Origin: Terriglobia bacterium
GTDB taxonomy: Bacteria > Acidobacteriota > Terriglobia > JAJPHL01
Reading direction: 5' to 3'
DNA: 64,000 nucleotides
Assembly: GCA_021325275.1 (NCBI GenBank)
Contig: JAJPHL010000071.1
Location: forward strand, 62,001-126,000
Below, one piece after another: positions 27,478 through 36,410 of this stretch. Under the pieces are notes generated by a model that had not been told where the DNA came from, searched no databases, and saw nothing but the letters and a program-made list of their open reading frames with translations. Both the position numbers and the translations under genes were made by a program. Each line of letters opens with the position of its first letter. Position 1 is the stretch's first letter.

Positions 27478-28098
27478 ATGGCCTATCCTAAACTAACTGC
27501 GAAGACATTCGCGTCGATCACCGCGACGCACGATGGAATTTCCACCAAAACAATGGAAGAGCACTACAAGCTCTATCAGGGTTACATCAACAAGTACAAC
27601 GAAGTGATGGAGAAGTTGGAAGGCGCCGACAAGAGCAAGGCCAACCAAGTCTTCAGTGACGTGCGTTCGCTGAAAGTGGATTTGACCTTCGCCATCGGCG
27701 GCGTGAAAAATCACGAACTCTATTTCGGACATCTGGGCGGCAAGGGTGGCGATCCGAAAGGCGCCCTGAAGGCCGAAATCGAAAAGTGGTTCGGATCCGT
27801 CGACAACTGGCGCGCCGACCTGAAGGCTGCCGGCATGGCCTCGCGGGGATGGGCGTGGCTGGCGTGGGACTGGGATTATCAGTATCTGTTCAACTACGCC
27901 GGCGACGCGCAGAACACGTTTCCGGTGTGGAACGCTTCGCCGTTGATCGGTCTCGACGTCTACGAGCACGCGTATTATCTCGATCACGCCACGGCGCGCG
28001 GCGCGTACATCGATGCGTTCTTCAAGAATTTGAATTGGGACGTGCCTTGCGCCCATTTCGATGGCATCGACAAAATGCGCAAAGCGTTTGGGATGTAA
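27478..28098 (+). CDS. Iron/manganese-type superoxide dismutase, variant subgroup
   Basis: 206 residues. The four metal ligands of the Fe/Mn family are present: H29 (EEHYKLYQGYI), H79 (KNHELYF), D160 and H164 (LDVYEHAYYLDH). The active-site entrance differs from classical enzymes. After the first ligand the usual GKHHQTYV becomes KLYQGYI, one residue shorter and without the gateway His. It therefore belongs to a divergent branch rather than the SodA/SodB core. A strong ribosome site and extended -10 promoter suggest high expression. There is no signal peptide, so it is cytoplasmic. Confidence 0.88.
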   Translation: MAYPKLTAKTFASITATHDGISTKTMEEHYKLYQGYINKYNEVMEKLEGADKSKANQVFSDVRSLKVDLTFAIGGVKNHELYFGHLGGKGGDPKGALKAEIEKWFGSVDNWRADLKAAGMASRGWAWLAWDWDYQYLFNYAGDAQNTFPVWNASPLIGLDVYEHAYYLDHATARGAYIDAFFKNLNWDVPCAHFDGIDKMRKAFGM

Positions 28099-28099
28099 T

Positions 28100-28119
28100 C
28101 CGGCGAAGTAATTCGCCGG
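28100..28119. terminator. Hairpin after the superoxide dismutase gene
   Basis: CCGGCGAA and TTCGCCGG form a perfect 8-bp stem with a GTAA loop, starting 2 bases after the stop. No T-run follows, so it may be a factor-dependent terminator or an mRNA-end protector rather than a classical intrinsic terminator. Confidence 0.5.
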
Positions 28120-28143
28120 GAGTCATCAGAATAGTACATCTTT

Positions 28144-28157
28144 GGTACTTAAGTACC
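28144..28157. promoter_or_regulatory. 14-bp perfect palindrome, operator candidate
   Basis: GGTACTTAAGTACC is its own reverse complement. It lies between the SOD hairpin and a TATACT element at 28193-28198 that may serve the downstream gene. A dimeric regulator could bind here; no regulator is identifiable. Confidence 0.35.
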
Positions 28158-28192
28158 GGCTGAAAAACGGCGTTCGGAGCCCTGGACTCCCA

Positions 28193-28198
28193 TATACT
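28193..28198 (+). promoter_or_regulatory. Possible -10 for the MBL-PilZ gene
   Basis: TATACT matches five of six consensus bases, but no good -35 is visible at the right distance. It would give a leader of about 27 bases containing an inverted repeat (28205-28225). Confidence 0.35.
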
Positions 28199-28204
28199 CG
28201 ACTG

Positions 28205-28225
28205 ATCCCCCTGTATTTTGGGGAT
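28205..28225 (+). promoter_or_regulatory. Inverted repeat over the ribosome-site region
   Basis: ATCCCC and GGGGAT can pair across a 9-base loop. The GGGG arm is the only Shine-Dalgarno-like sequence before the ATG at 28233, so folding could limit translation. The stem is only six pairs long and the idea is tentative. Confidence 0.3.
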
Positions 28226-28232
28226 TGCCGCC

Positions 28233-29384
28233 ATGAAGGTGCGCTTCTGGGGAGTCCGGGGTTCCACGCCGACGCCGTTTCGCGAGAACCTGCGCTACGG
28301 CGGCAACACGTCCTGCGTGGAGGTCCGCACACCGGACAACGAACTTTTCATTTTCGATTGCGGCACCGGCTTGCGCCAACTCGGCAAGTCTTTAGTGGAA
28401 GAATTCGGGCACCGCAGCATCCACGCCTTCATTTTTCTTTCGCATTATCATTGGGACCACATTCACGGGATTCCGTTTTTTGAGCCGCTTTACAATCCGG
28501 AAAATTATTTTTTCTTCCACAGCTTCCCGAGTCACGCGCAATCGGTGCAAGCCGCGTTGGAAGAACAAATGAGCGATCCCTACTTTCCGGTGAACATGGA
28601 GGCGATGGCGGCGCACCGGCATTTTTACAATTTGTGCAACGACGCGCTTTCCTACGGCGCCTCCACGCTGCGCACCGCGCAATTGAATCATCCGCAAGGA
28701 TCCCTGGGATATCGCCTGGAGTGCAACGGACACACGCTGGTCTACGCCACCGATAACGAGCCGGGCGAGCCGGATTGCGATCGCCGCGTGCGCGATCTCG
28801 CCGAAGGCGCGGACGTTTTGATCTACGACGCGCAGTACACGCCGTTGGAATACGTGAATTCGAAAAAAGGCTGGGGCCACTCGACGTGGCGCGAAGCCGT
28901 GAACGTCGCGAAGGACGCGGGCGTGAAGAATTTGGTGCTGTTCCACCACGACCCCGATCACAACGATCCGTTCATCGACTCCATTGTGCACGAGGCCTCC
29001 CGCTATTTCCCGAATGTCACGGCGGCGGGGGAAGGCATGGAGTTGAGCCTGCTTCCCACCGGCATCCACATCGGGCGTTTCCCCGGCGAGCGCCGCCTGG
29101 ACTCGCGCCATCCGGTGAATTTGCCGCTGGTTGTTTACGGCCGCACCCGCGAGGGTTTGCACTTCGAGGAGCACACCACTCTCGAAAACATTTCCTTGAA
29201 GGGCGGCTACTTCATGCTGAAGCACGATCCCGATCCGCGCGACGAAATCAACGTGCAACTGCGGATCAGCCCCGAAATGGGCGGACCGCTCGGCGAAGTC
29301 GCGCTGAAGAGCCGCGTGGTGCGTCTCGACGAGAGCGTCGAGGACGAGCTCGACCGCAAGGGCGTCGCCGTCACTTTCCAGTAG
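28233..29384 (+). CDS. Metallo-beta-lactamase-fold hydrolase with C-terminal PilZ-like domain
   Basis: 383 residues. The N-terminal metallo-beta-lactamase domain (about 1-275) carries the metal motif HYHWDH (71-76), an Asp in YATDNEPGE and His residues in FHHDPDHND. The C-terminal 95 residues show the PilZ pattern: RxxxR (RLDSR, 288-292) and N-x-S-x-x-G (NISLKG, 319-324) on beta-rich sequence. In PilZ domains these motifs bind cyclic di-GMP. A secreted substrate is unlikely because there is no signal peptide. The combination suggests a hydrolase controlled by cyclic di-GMP, which is inference. The AddA-like gene follows after 9 bases. Confidence 0.85.
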   Translation: MKVRFWGVRGSTPTPFRENLRYGGNTSCVEVRTPDNELFIFDCGTGLRQLGKSLVEEFGHRSIHAFIFLSHYHWDHIHGIPFFEPLYNPENYFFFHSFPSHAQSVQAALEEQMSDPYFPVNMEAMAAHRHFYNLCNDALSYGASTLRTAQLNHPQGSLGYRLECNGHTLVYATDNEPGEPDCDRRVRDLAEGADVLIYDAQYTPLEYVNSKKGWGHSTWREAVNVAKDAGVKNLVLFHHDPDHNDPFIDSIVHEASRYFPNVTAAGEGMELSLLPTGIHIGRFPGERRLDSRHPVNLPLVVYGRTREGLHFEEHTTLENISLKGGYFMLKHDPDPRDEINVQLRISPEMGGPLGEVALKSRVVRLDESVEDELDRKGVAVTFQ

Positions 29385-29387
29385 AAT
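29382..29387 (+). promoter_or_regulatory. Putative leaderless -10 for the AddA-like gene
   Basis: TAGAAT matches five of six consensus bases and ends 6 bases before the ATG. It overlaps the end of the MBL-PilZ gene. No Shine-Dalgarno sequence precedes the start. Confidence 0.4.
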
Positions 29388-29393
29388 CATTTC

Positions 29394-32300
29394 ATGACGC
29401 CGTTCGCAGTTCTCACGGACGACGCGCAACGGTTGCGCATTCGCACCGATCTCGATACGTCGCTGATCGTGGAAGCCGCGGCGGGCACCGGAAAAACCAC
29501 CGAGCTTGTCGCGCGCATGATCCGCGTTCTCGCGGAGGGTCGCGCGAAGGTCAATCAACTCGCCGCGGTTACGTTCACTGAAAAAGCGGCCGGCGAGTTG
29601 AAACTGCGCCTGCGCGCGGAGTTGGAGCGCGCGCGCGCCCGCACCGAAGAACGCGAGCAACGGGAGAATCTCAGCGAAGCGCTCGAACATCTCGAAGAAG
29701 CGCAACTCAACACCATTCACGGATTCTGTCTCGACTTGCTGCGCGAGCGTCCGGTGGAAGCCGGCGTCGATCCCGGATTTCAGCCGATGGACGAAGGCGA
29801 GTCCGAGCGCCTTTACGGCGAAGCGTTCGACGCGTGGATGCAGCGCGAGCTCGATCATCCACGCGAAGGCGTTCGCCGCGCGCTGCGCCGCAAGAGCTTT
29901 GGCGCGATCGAAAAGGAGTCGGCGCCGGCGGACCGCTTGCGGCAAGCCGGCTGGGAACTGCTGCAATGGCGCGACCTGCCCGGATCGTGGCGGCGCGATG
30001 CGTTCGATCGCGCCCGCAGCGTCGACTTGTTGGCCGCGCGAGTAAAGGAATACGCCGCGCTCACCGGGCGCGGATGTCCGCTGCCGGTGCGGCTGTTTCG
30101 CGATGCGGTGCTGGCAGCCGAATCGTCGCGGAGTGCCGGAACACTGGCGCACTACGACAACCTGGAAGCACGCCTCGTCGATCTGTCGCGCGACCGCGCG
30201 TTGATGAACACGCCGAAGTTCATCAAGCTGAAGAAGGGCGACGCCGGCGGGACGCATGAGGAGTTGATGACGGCGCTGCACACATTCGCGCGTGCCGCCG
30301 ACGCCGACCTCGCCGCGTTGTTGCGAGAGGAAATTTGGGAAACGCTCGAATCCTACGATCGCCTAAAAGCCGAACGCGGCCGCCTGGACTTTTTGGATTT
30401 GCTCTTGCTGGCGCGCAACTTGATCCGCGATAAAGACGCGGTCCGCGAGGGATTTCAGCAGCGCTTCACGCATCTTTTCGTCGACGAATTTCAGGACACC
30501 GATCCCTTGCAGGCCGAAATCCTGCTGTTGCTCGCCGCCAACGATCCACAGGAGCGCGACTGGCACAGAATCACGCCCGTTCCCGGCAAATTGTTTCTCG
30601 TCGGCGATCCCAAGCAAGCGATCTATCGCTTTCGGCGCGCCGACGTCGGCGTATATCAGGACGTCAAAGCCGCGCTCTGCGAACGCGGCGTGGTGCATCT
30701 GGCGCTCACCACCAGTTTTCGCGCCGTCCCGGGGATTCAGAACGCCGTGAACTTCGCGTTTGCGCCGCTGATGGACGGCAACAACGACACGTTGCAAGCA
30801 GGATACGTTCCGCTCTCGCATCATCGTGAAGATCCTGAGAACCAGCCGTCGGTGGTGGCGCTGCCGATTCCGCGCCCGTACGGAAAAGCGCGACTCTCCG
30901 CGGCGTCGGTGGAAGCGTGCTTGCCGGAAACCATCGCAGGATTCATCGAGTGGCTGATTCGCTCGAGCGGCTGGACGGTGGAGGAAGAAGGCGCGCGCGT
31001 GCCGGTCGCGGCGCGGCACGTTTGCTTGCTGTTTCGCAAGACTTCCGGTTTTTACGATGGCGATATTACGCGCGCCTACACTCAGTCGCTGGAAACGCGC
31101 GGCATTCCGCATTTGCTGGTGGGAGGCAAGACGTTTCACGAGCGCGAGGAAATCGAGGCGTTGCGCGCGGCGCTGGCAGCGATCGAGTGGCCGGACGACG
31201 AACTCTCCGTTTACGCCGTGCTGCGCGGCGGACTCTTCGCCATTTCCGACGACGTGTTGCTCGAGTATCGCGACGCGCACGGCCGCCTGCATCCGTTTCG
31301 CTTGCCGAAAGTGGATCTGCCCGAGCGCTTGCAGCCGGTGCGCGAAGTGCTCGAGCTATTGCGCACGCTGCATCGCACGCGCAACCGGATTCCCGTGGCG
31401 GCCACCGTCGATCGGTTGCTATGCACGGCGCGCGCGCACGCCGCGCTGATCCTGCGTCCCGGCGGCGAGCAGGTGCTGGCCAACGTGCTGCAAGTGGCGG
31501 AACTGGCGCGACAGTACGAAGAGCGCGGCGGCATTTCGTTTCGCGGATTCGTGGAACGTCTCGACGAAGAGGCCGATCGCGGTGAAGCCGCCGAAGCGCC
31601 GATTCTCGAAGAAGGCTCGGACGGCGTGCGCATGATGACCGTGCACAAAGCGAAAGGCTTGGAATTCCCCGTGGTGATTCTCGCCGACGCCACGACGAAG
31701 GCGGCGCGCAACGTGGCCTCGCGATTCCTCGATAAACAGCGCGGCGTTTGTGCCGTGCGGATCGCTGGATGGTCGCCCGCGGAGTTACTGGATCACGAGC
31801 AAACGGAATTGTCGCGGGACAACGCGGAAGGTGTGCGTCTCGCTTACGTCGCGGCGACGCGGGCGCGCGATTTGCTGGTGGTTCCCACGGTCGGCGACGA
31901 TCCGCGCGCGCAAAAGTGGGACAACTGGACGCGTTGGTGGATCGCGCCGCTGCATGACGCACTGTATCCTTCGCCCCTGCATCGGCGCGCGCCGTCGCTC
32001 GCGCCGGGCTGTCCCGCATTCGGTGACGACAGCGTGGAATCGCGCCCCGACGAGCACGAGCGCGACAACACCAACATCGCGCCGGGTATGCACGTGTGGC
32101 CGGGATCCCATTCCGTCACCTGGTGGGATCCGCGCGTGCTTCCGCGCAACGCGCGCGAGCAATCCGGCTTGCGGCAAAGCGATTTGCTGAGTCGCGACGC
32201 CGATCCCGCGATGGTGGCGCGCGATCTTGTGAATCATCGCGAGTGGGCCGAAGCGCACCAGGCCGCGATTCGCGGTGGAAGCGAGCCGTCCCTGCGTGTG

Positions 32301-32819
32301 CAGCGAATCACCGCGGCTGCGGCGGACGCGAGCGCGACGGCCGGTGAAGGCGTCGAGATGATCGCAATTCCCCGCGCCGGCACTACCGCGCCTTCGGGAC
32401 GCGGATTTGGCGCATTGGTCCACGCGGTGCTCGCGGCGGCTCTCGATGGCGGCGCGCCGCCGGTCGACCGCATCGCCGCCGTGCAAGCGCGCGTGCTCGC
32501 CTGTACGCCGGAAGAAGCGGACGCCGCGGCGCGCGTGGTGGAGGCGGCGCTGCGCCATTCGTTCTTCGCGCGCGTGCGGCGGTCGCCGAAGATTCGCCGC
32601 GAAACTCCAGTGACGCACGCTCGAGAAGACGGCGTGATGCTGGAAGGCGTAGTGGACATCGCGTTCGAGGAAGACGGCGCGTGGATTGTCGCGGATTTCA
32701 AAACCGATCGCGAAATCGAAGACCGCCTCGACCACTATCGCCGCCAAGTGTCGATGTATGCCTCGGCCGTGGCCGCGGCCACGGGACAACCGGCACGCGG
32801 CGTGCTCGTGCGTTTGTGA
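29394..32819 (+). CDS. UvrD-family helicase with C-terminal nuclease domain (AddA/RecB-like)
   Basis: 1141 residues. The helicase motifs are in order: Walker A AAAGTGKTTE near 28-37; VTFTEKAAGELK; VDEFQDTDPLQ; GDPKQAIYRFR; SFRAVPGIQNAVNF; MMTVHKAKGLEFPVV; VAATRARDLLVVP. The C-terminal 60 residues hold a PD-(D/E)xK nuclease core (GVVDIAFEEDGAWIVADFKTD region, near residue 1090). This is the layout of AddA and RecB, which process double-strand breaks for recombination. Neither AddB nor RecC/RecD is next to it, so the partner is elsewhere or absent. The exact subfamily is uncertain. Confidence 0.9.
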   Translation: MTPFAVLTDDAQRLRIRTDLDTSLIVEAAAGTGKTTELVARMIRVLAEGRAKVNQLAAVTFTEKAAGELKLRLRAELERARARTEEREQRENLSEALEHLEEAQLNTIHGFCLDLLRERPVEAGVDPGFQPMDEGESERLYGEAFDAWMQRELDHPREGVRRALRRKSFGAIEKESAPADRLRQAGWELLQWRDLPGSWRRDAFDRARSVDLLAARVKEYAALTGRGCPLPVRLFRDAVLAAESSRSAGTLAHYDNLEARLVDLSRDRALMNTPKFIKLKKGDAGGTHEELMTALHTFARAADADLAALLREEIWETLESYDRLKAERGRLDFLDLLLLARNLIRDKDAVREGFQQRFTHLFVDEFQDTDPLQAEILLLLAANDPQERDWHRITPVPGKLFLVGDPKQAIYRFRRADVGVYQDVKAALCERGVVHLALTTSFRAVPGIQNAVNFAFAPLMDGNNDTLQAGYVPLSHHREDPENQPSVVALPIPRPYGKARLSAASVEACLPETIAGFIEWLIRSSGWTVEEEGARVPVAARHVCLLFRKTSGFYDGDITRAYTQSLETRGIPHLLVGGKTFHEREEIEALRAALAAIEWPDDELSVYAVLRGGLFAISDDVLLEYRDAHGRLHPFRLPKVDLPERLQPVREVLELLRTLHRTRNRIPVAATVDRLLCTARAHAALILRPGGEQVLANVLQVAELARQYEERGGISFRGFVERLDEEADRGEAAEAPILEEGSDGVRMMTVHKAKGLEFPVVILADATTKAARNVASRFLDKQRGVCAVRIAGWSPAELLDHEQTELSRDNAEGVRLAYVAATRARDLLVVPTVGDDPRAQKWDNWTRWWIAPLHDALYPSPLHRRAPSLAPGCPAFGDDSVESRPDEHERDNTNIAPGMHVWPGSHSVTWWDPRVLPRNAREQSGLRQSDLLSRDADPAMVARDLVNHREWAEAHQAAIRGGSEPSLRVQRITAAAADASATAGEGVEMIAIPRAGTTAPSGRGFGALVHAVLAAALDGGAPPVDRIAAVQARVLACTPEEADAAARVVEAALRHSFFARVRRSPKIRRETPVTHAREDGVMLEGVVDIAFEEDGAWIVADFKTDREIEDRLDHYRRQVSMYASAVAAATGQPARGVLVRL

Positions 32820-32894
32820 GCGCGCGACCGGCGTTCCAACTTTTCTATCCTTCCTGAAAGATCGCCCGTTACGAGCGCATGGACGGCGTTCTTC

Positions 32895-32925
32895 TTGACA
32901 GTGAACCTCGCTATCATCATACTAT
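32895..32925 (+). promoter_or_regulatory. Putative promoter of the TonB receptor gene
   Basis: A perfect -35 TTGACA (32895-32900) is followed by CATACT (32918-32923, 17-base spacer) or TACTAT (32920-32925, 19-base spacer). Transcription would start at about 32931, at or next to the GTG codons used for translation, again a leaderless arrangement. Confidence 0.5.
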
Positions 32926-32933
32926 TAACCGTG

Positions 32934-35900
32934 GTGAATATCCGTAGTTCACTTATATTTATCCAGATCTTCTTCTTTCTCGCACTCGGGCCGCGGCCAG
33001 CCTACGGCCAGGGTGAGACGACCAGCGCGATCTCCGGGCGCATCGCCGACACGAGCGGCGCCCCAGTCGCCGATGCGAGCGTGACAGTCACCGGCAATGA
33101 CGATGGCCAGAAACGAACTACTCGCACCGACGTCGCCGGCCGTTTCGATTTCCCCCAATTGAAGCCAGGGACCTATAAGTTGGAAGCATCCGCTCCGGGT
33201 TTCGCACCCACGCAAAACCGCGCAGTGGAAGCCGGCCTAGGCCGCACGGAAACCGTAAATCTTGTTCTGAAGTTGCAAGTGGTCCGAGAGGAAGTGACCG
33301 TCAGCGAGGGGGCGGTGATGCTCAATCCGCAGATTGCCAACACCGCCGCGACGATCAAGGCGCGCGCCATCGAGGATCTTCCCAACCCCGGCGGTGACAT
33401 GACCTATCCGTTGCAGTTCGCGGCGGGCGCTTTGATTAATACTGCCGGCAGCGGCAACGATTTCGTCGGTTCCAGCAGCGGCTACGGCAATGTGGAGTTC
33501 AATGGACTACCCGCGCTAGCCAACGGCTATATCGTAGACGGCCTGGAGACCAACGACCCTCTCACCAACTTGAATAGCGGCCTATCCACCAACCTCGTGC
33601 TTGGTCTCAACTCGATTGCCGAAGTAACCGTCAACACGCTGTCGTACTCCGTAGACTTGGGACGCTACGGCGCGTCGCAGGTGAACTACATCACCAAATC
33701 GGGGACCAATCAGCTCCACGGCAACCTTTACGAGCTTTGGAACGGAGCCCGCTTCAACGCGGCCGATTTCTTCACCAACGCAACGCCGGGAAATCTCAAG
33801 CCACGCTCCACGGTGAACCATTTTGGGGGCAGCTTTGGCGGGCCTATTCGGCGCGACAAGCTGTTCTTCTTTTTCGATTCCGAATGGGTGCGGATCGCCT
33901 TGCCGATCGTAAACGCCGCGACCGTGCCCACGCCCGGCCTGGAGAGCTACGTCCTGAAGCAGTTGCCGGTAGGTGGGACCGACGTGCTCACTGGAGCGGT
34001 GCACCCGGCACAGCCAGGTCTCGTGCCGTTCTATCGAAATCTCTTTTCCCTGTTCGGATCTTCTCTCAAGTCGGGCCTCGGCACGCCGTTAGCCGTTCTC
34101 GGTTGCCCCATCGATAGCAACGGTCAAGCCGTAGCGAACGGGAATGGCTGCGCCACCCGCCAAAGCATCTCTCACTCCAGCGACGACCACGAGCAGGTGC
34201 AGACGGCTCGCGTGGATTACAACATCAGCGAGCGGAATATGACTTGGTTCCGTTTTCAGTATGACGGAGGCTTGCAGGCCGCCTGGACCGATCCCATCAA
34301 TCCGCTGTTCAACGCCATCTCTCCGCAACCGCTCTATTCCTTCGCTTCCGGTTACACGCACGTTTTTTCATCAAACGTGGTGAATTACTTCAACCCGGCT
34401 TTTTCTTGGTATGAAAGCCTGTTTGGTCCAGCCGATTTGCGGAAGACGCTGGCGGCCTTTCCGATTGTTCTGCAAGGTTGGGGCGCGGGCGCGCCCTTCA
34501 CAACCATCGGCGGTCTGGACAATACCTGGGTTCAAGGCCGACGTGCTACCCGAATTTTCCTGAACGACAATCTGGCGTGGAATTTCGGCGCGCATCAGTT
34601 TCGCTTTGGGACGAACACTCGCATTTTCCGGCTCAACGATTACGATTTCGGCGAGGGAACGGTTCCCACGGTAACCTACACGGATCTTCCGCAATTGATC
34701 TACGGCATCGCTTCAACCGCCACGACAACCTATCCACTCGCCGCTTCGCAGCCCTTCAATTTTTTGAACCTGGATTTGTATGCGCAAGATGCCTGGAAGA
34801 TAACTTCAACTCTGACTTGGACGTTTGGACTGCGCACGGCCTACAATTCCAATCCGGTGAATCCTCATAACGATCTGGCGCGGCTTCCGGCCGCCTTCGA
34901 CGCGATTTCTCACGACGTAAATCAGCCGCTGAATGCGCTGATCCAGACGCACCAGGGCAACGTCTTCCATTCCACGCCTTTGTCGATCTTTCAGCCGCGC
35001 ACGGCCATCGCATGGCAAATCCGCCGTGACACTGTCTTGCGAACCGGATTCGGCTTGTTCAGCGATCTGTTGCCGGGAAGCGTGGTCGACCTCGCCGGCG
35101 CAAACCCGCCATATGTAAATACGTTTCAAGGCGGCTTGCTCGGAACGGTGGGCGGAATCGGAATCGCTCCGGGCGTGTCGAACAGTGCGGTGGACGCAAC
35201 GGCGCAGGCCAACCGCAATTTTCTAGCCGGTTTCGCGCAGGGCCAACTCTCGTGCGCTTCGCCGCTGGCGAACCCCGCCGCTTGTTTGCCGCCCGTCTCG
35301 ATTACCGCCGTACCATCCGGGGAGTTGCACGCTCCCTATTTCATGCAATGGAGCTTTGCTTTGGAGCATCAACTCGGAACAGCTACGGTGTTTCGCGCGC
35401 AATACGTCGGGACTCGCGCGGTGAATCAGCCGTATCTCACCCAAGTGAATGGATACCAAACGGTGTGCGACGGCTGCTTCGCGCCCTTCCCGTTTGCGTC
35501 GCCCGGCGATCCGCGATTCGGCGCGGTCACGCAATTGAATACCGGAGCCAACAGCCACTACAATGGATTGCAGCTAGCCGCAGAGAAGCGCCTCAGTCAT
35601 GGCTTGCAGGCGCAGTTCAACTACACGTGGAGCCACTGCATCGACACGGTCTCCAACGGCGGATTCCTGCAATTCGCATCGGGCGGAATTCTTTCCCCAA
35701 TCCCGGGCGATTTGCAACGGGATCGCGGGCCCTGCGACTACGACATCCGTGAGAACCTCACCGCCAACTACGTCTATCAAATTCCGTTGAAAGTGCGTTC
35801 CCGCGCGCTCGGCTTGGCGGTGAACGGCTGGCAGATTTCCGGAACGGCCTTCTATCACAGCGGGACTCCGTTCTCCGTGTTGAGCACTCCTTATTCGGCT

Positions 35901-36410
35901 AACGGGAACGGCATTGTCAACGGCAGCGGCCCTCAGTTTGCCGGCGTTGTCTCCGGCGTTCCACTGTATTCCCACGATGCGATCTCCGGCGTCACGCAGG
36001 CGGGCACGGTTCAGTGGCTGAATCCCGACGCTTTCGTGTCGGCCGTCGATCCGAGTACTGGCGCGTGCGCGGGTGGCGATAGTCCGAAACATTGCCAGTT
36101 CGGCAACCTTGGTCGCAACGCTCTGCGCGGGCCGGATTTCGTGTGGAGCGATTTCTATTTGACAAAATGGTTTCCGCTGAGCGAGCGCGTCAAGCTGCGG
36201 ATTGACGCGCAGTTTTTTAACGTCTTGAATCACCCCAACTTCGGTCTGCCATCCGTCGTGACCGCCGGCATTCCCGGCAATCGTTCCACCCAAACAGGCT
36301 TCGGCGCATTCACTTACACCACGTCCCCACCCACTGGCCTGCTGGGCGTGGGCCTGGGCGGCGACAGTTCCACACGTATGATCGCGTTTCAAGCGCGCAT
36401 TGAGTTCTAG
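32934..36410 (+). CDS. TonB-dependent receptor with N-terminal carboxypeptidase-regulatory domain (Oar-like)
   Basis: About 1158 residues. A signal peptide (NIRSSLIFIQIFFFLALG, ending AYGQ) precedes a carboxypeptidase-regulatory-like Ig domain (SGRIADTSGAPVADASV to about residue 105), a plug-like region (FNGLPALANGYIVDGLETN) and a long 22-strand-type barrel ending RMIAFQARIEF. This Oar-like architecture is strongly expanded in Acidobacteriota and transports or senses large oligomers through the outer membrane. I chose the second of two adjacent GTG codons because it puts the signal peptide at the right place; frame continues upstream to a TTG that is itself part of a -35 box. The stop overlaps the convergent TIGR03435 gene. 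Confidence 0.92.
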   Translation: MNIRSSLIFIQIFFFLALGPRPAYGQGETTSAISGRIADTSGAPVADASVTVTGNDDGQKRTTRTDVAGRFDFPQLKPGTYKLEASAPGFAPTQNRAVEAGLGRTETVNLVLKLQVVREEVTVSEGAVMLNPQIANTAATIKARAIEDLPNPGGDMTYPLQFAAGALINTAGSGNDFVGSSSGYGNVEFNGLPALANGYIVDGLETNDPLTNLNSGLSTNLVLGLNSIAEVTVNTLSYSVDLGRYGASQVNYITKSGTNQLHGNLYELWNGARFNAADFFTNATPGNLKPRSTVNHFGGSFGGPIRRDKLFFFFDSEWVRIALPIVNAATVPTPGLESYVLKQLPVGGTDVLTGAVHPAQPGLVPFYRNLFSLFGSSLKSGLGTPLAVLGCPIDSNGQAVANGNGCATRQSISHSSDDHEQVQTARVDYNISERNMTWFRFQYDGGLQAAWTDPINPLFNAISPQPLYSFASGYTHVFSSNVVNYFNPAFSWYESLFGPADLRKTLAAFPIVLQGWGAGAPFTTIGGLDNTWVQGRRATRIFLNDNLAWNFGAHQFRFGTNTRIFRLNDYDFGEGTVPTVTYTDLPQLIYGIASTATTTYPLAASQPFNFLNLDLYAQDAWKITSTLTWTFGLRTAYNSNPVNPHNDLARLPAAFDAISHDVNQPLNALIQTHQGNVFHSTPLSIFQPRTAIAWQIRRDTVLRTGFGLFSDLLPGSVVDLAGANPPYVNTFQGGLLGTVGGIGIAPGVSNSAVDATAQANRNFLAGFAQGQLSCASPLANPAACLPPVSITAVPSGELHAPYFMQWSFALEHQLGTATVFRAQYVGTRAVNQPYLTQVNGYQTVCDGCFAPFPFASPGDPRFGAVTQLNTGANSHYNGLQLAAEKRLSHGLQAQFNYTWSHCIDTVSNGGFLQFASGGILSPIPGDLQRDRGPCDYDIRENLTANYVYQIPLKVRSRALGLAVNGWQISGTAFYHSGTPFSVLSTPYSANGNGIVNGSGPQFAGVVSGVPLYSHDAISGVTQAGTVQWLNPDAFVSAVDPSTGACAGGDSPKHCQFGNLGRNALRGPDFVWSDFYLTKWFPLSERVKLRIDAQFFNVLNHPNFGLPSVVTAGIPGNRSTQTGFGAFTYTTSPPTGLLGVGLGGDSSTRMIAFQARIEF

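Noticed and set aside
28392-30281. A 629-residue minus-strand open frame across the MBL-PilZ and AddA-like genes
   Set aside because: Antisense to two well-supported genes, rich in Arg, His and Gln with no domain; a by-product of GC-rich codon use.
32895-32933. TTG at 32895 as the start of the TonB receptor
   Set aside because: It is part of a TTGACA -35 box, adds a second hydrophobic stretch before the signal peptide and leaves no room for a promoter; the GTG pair at 32931-32934 fits better.
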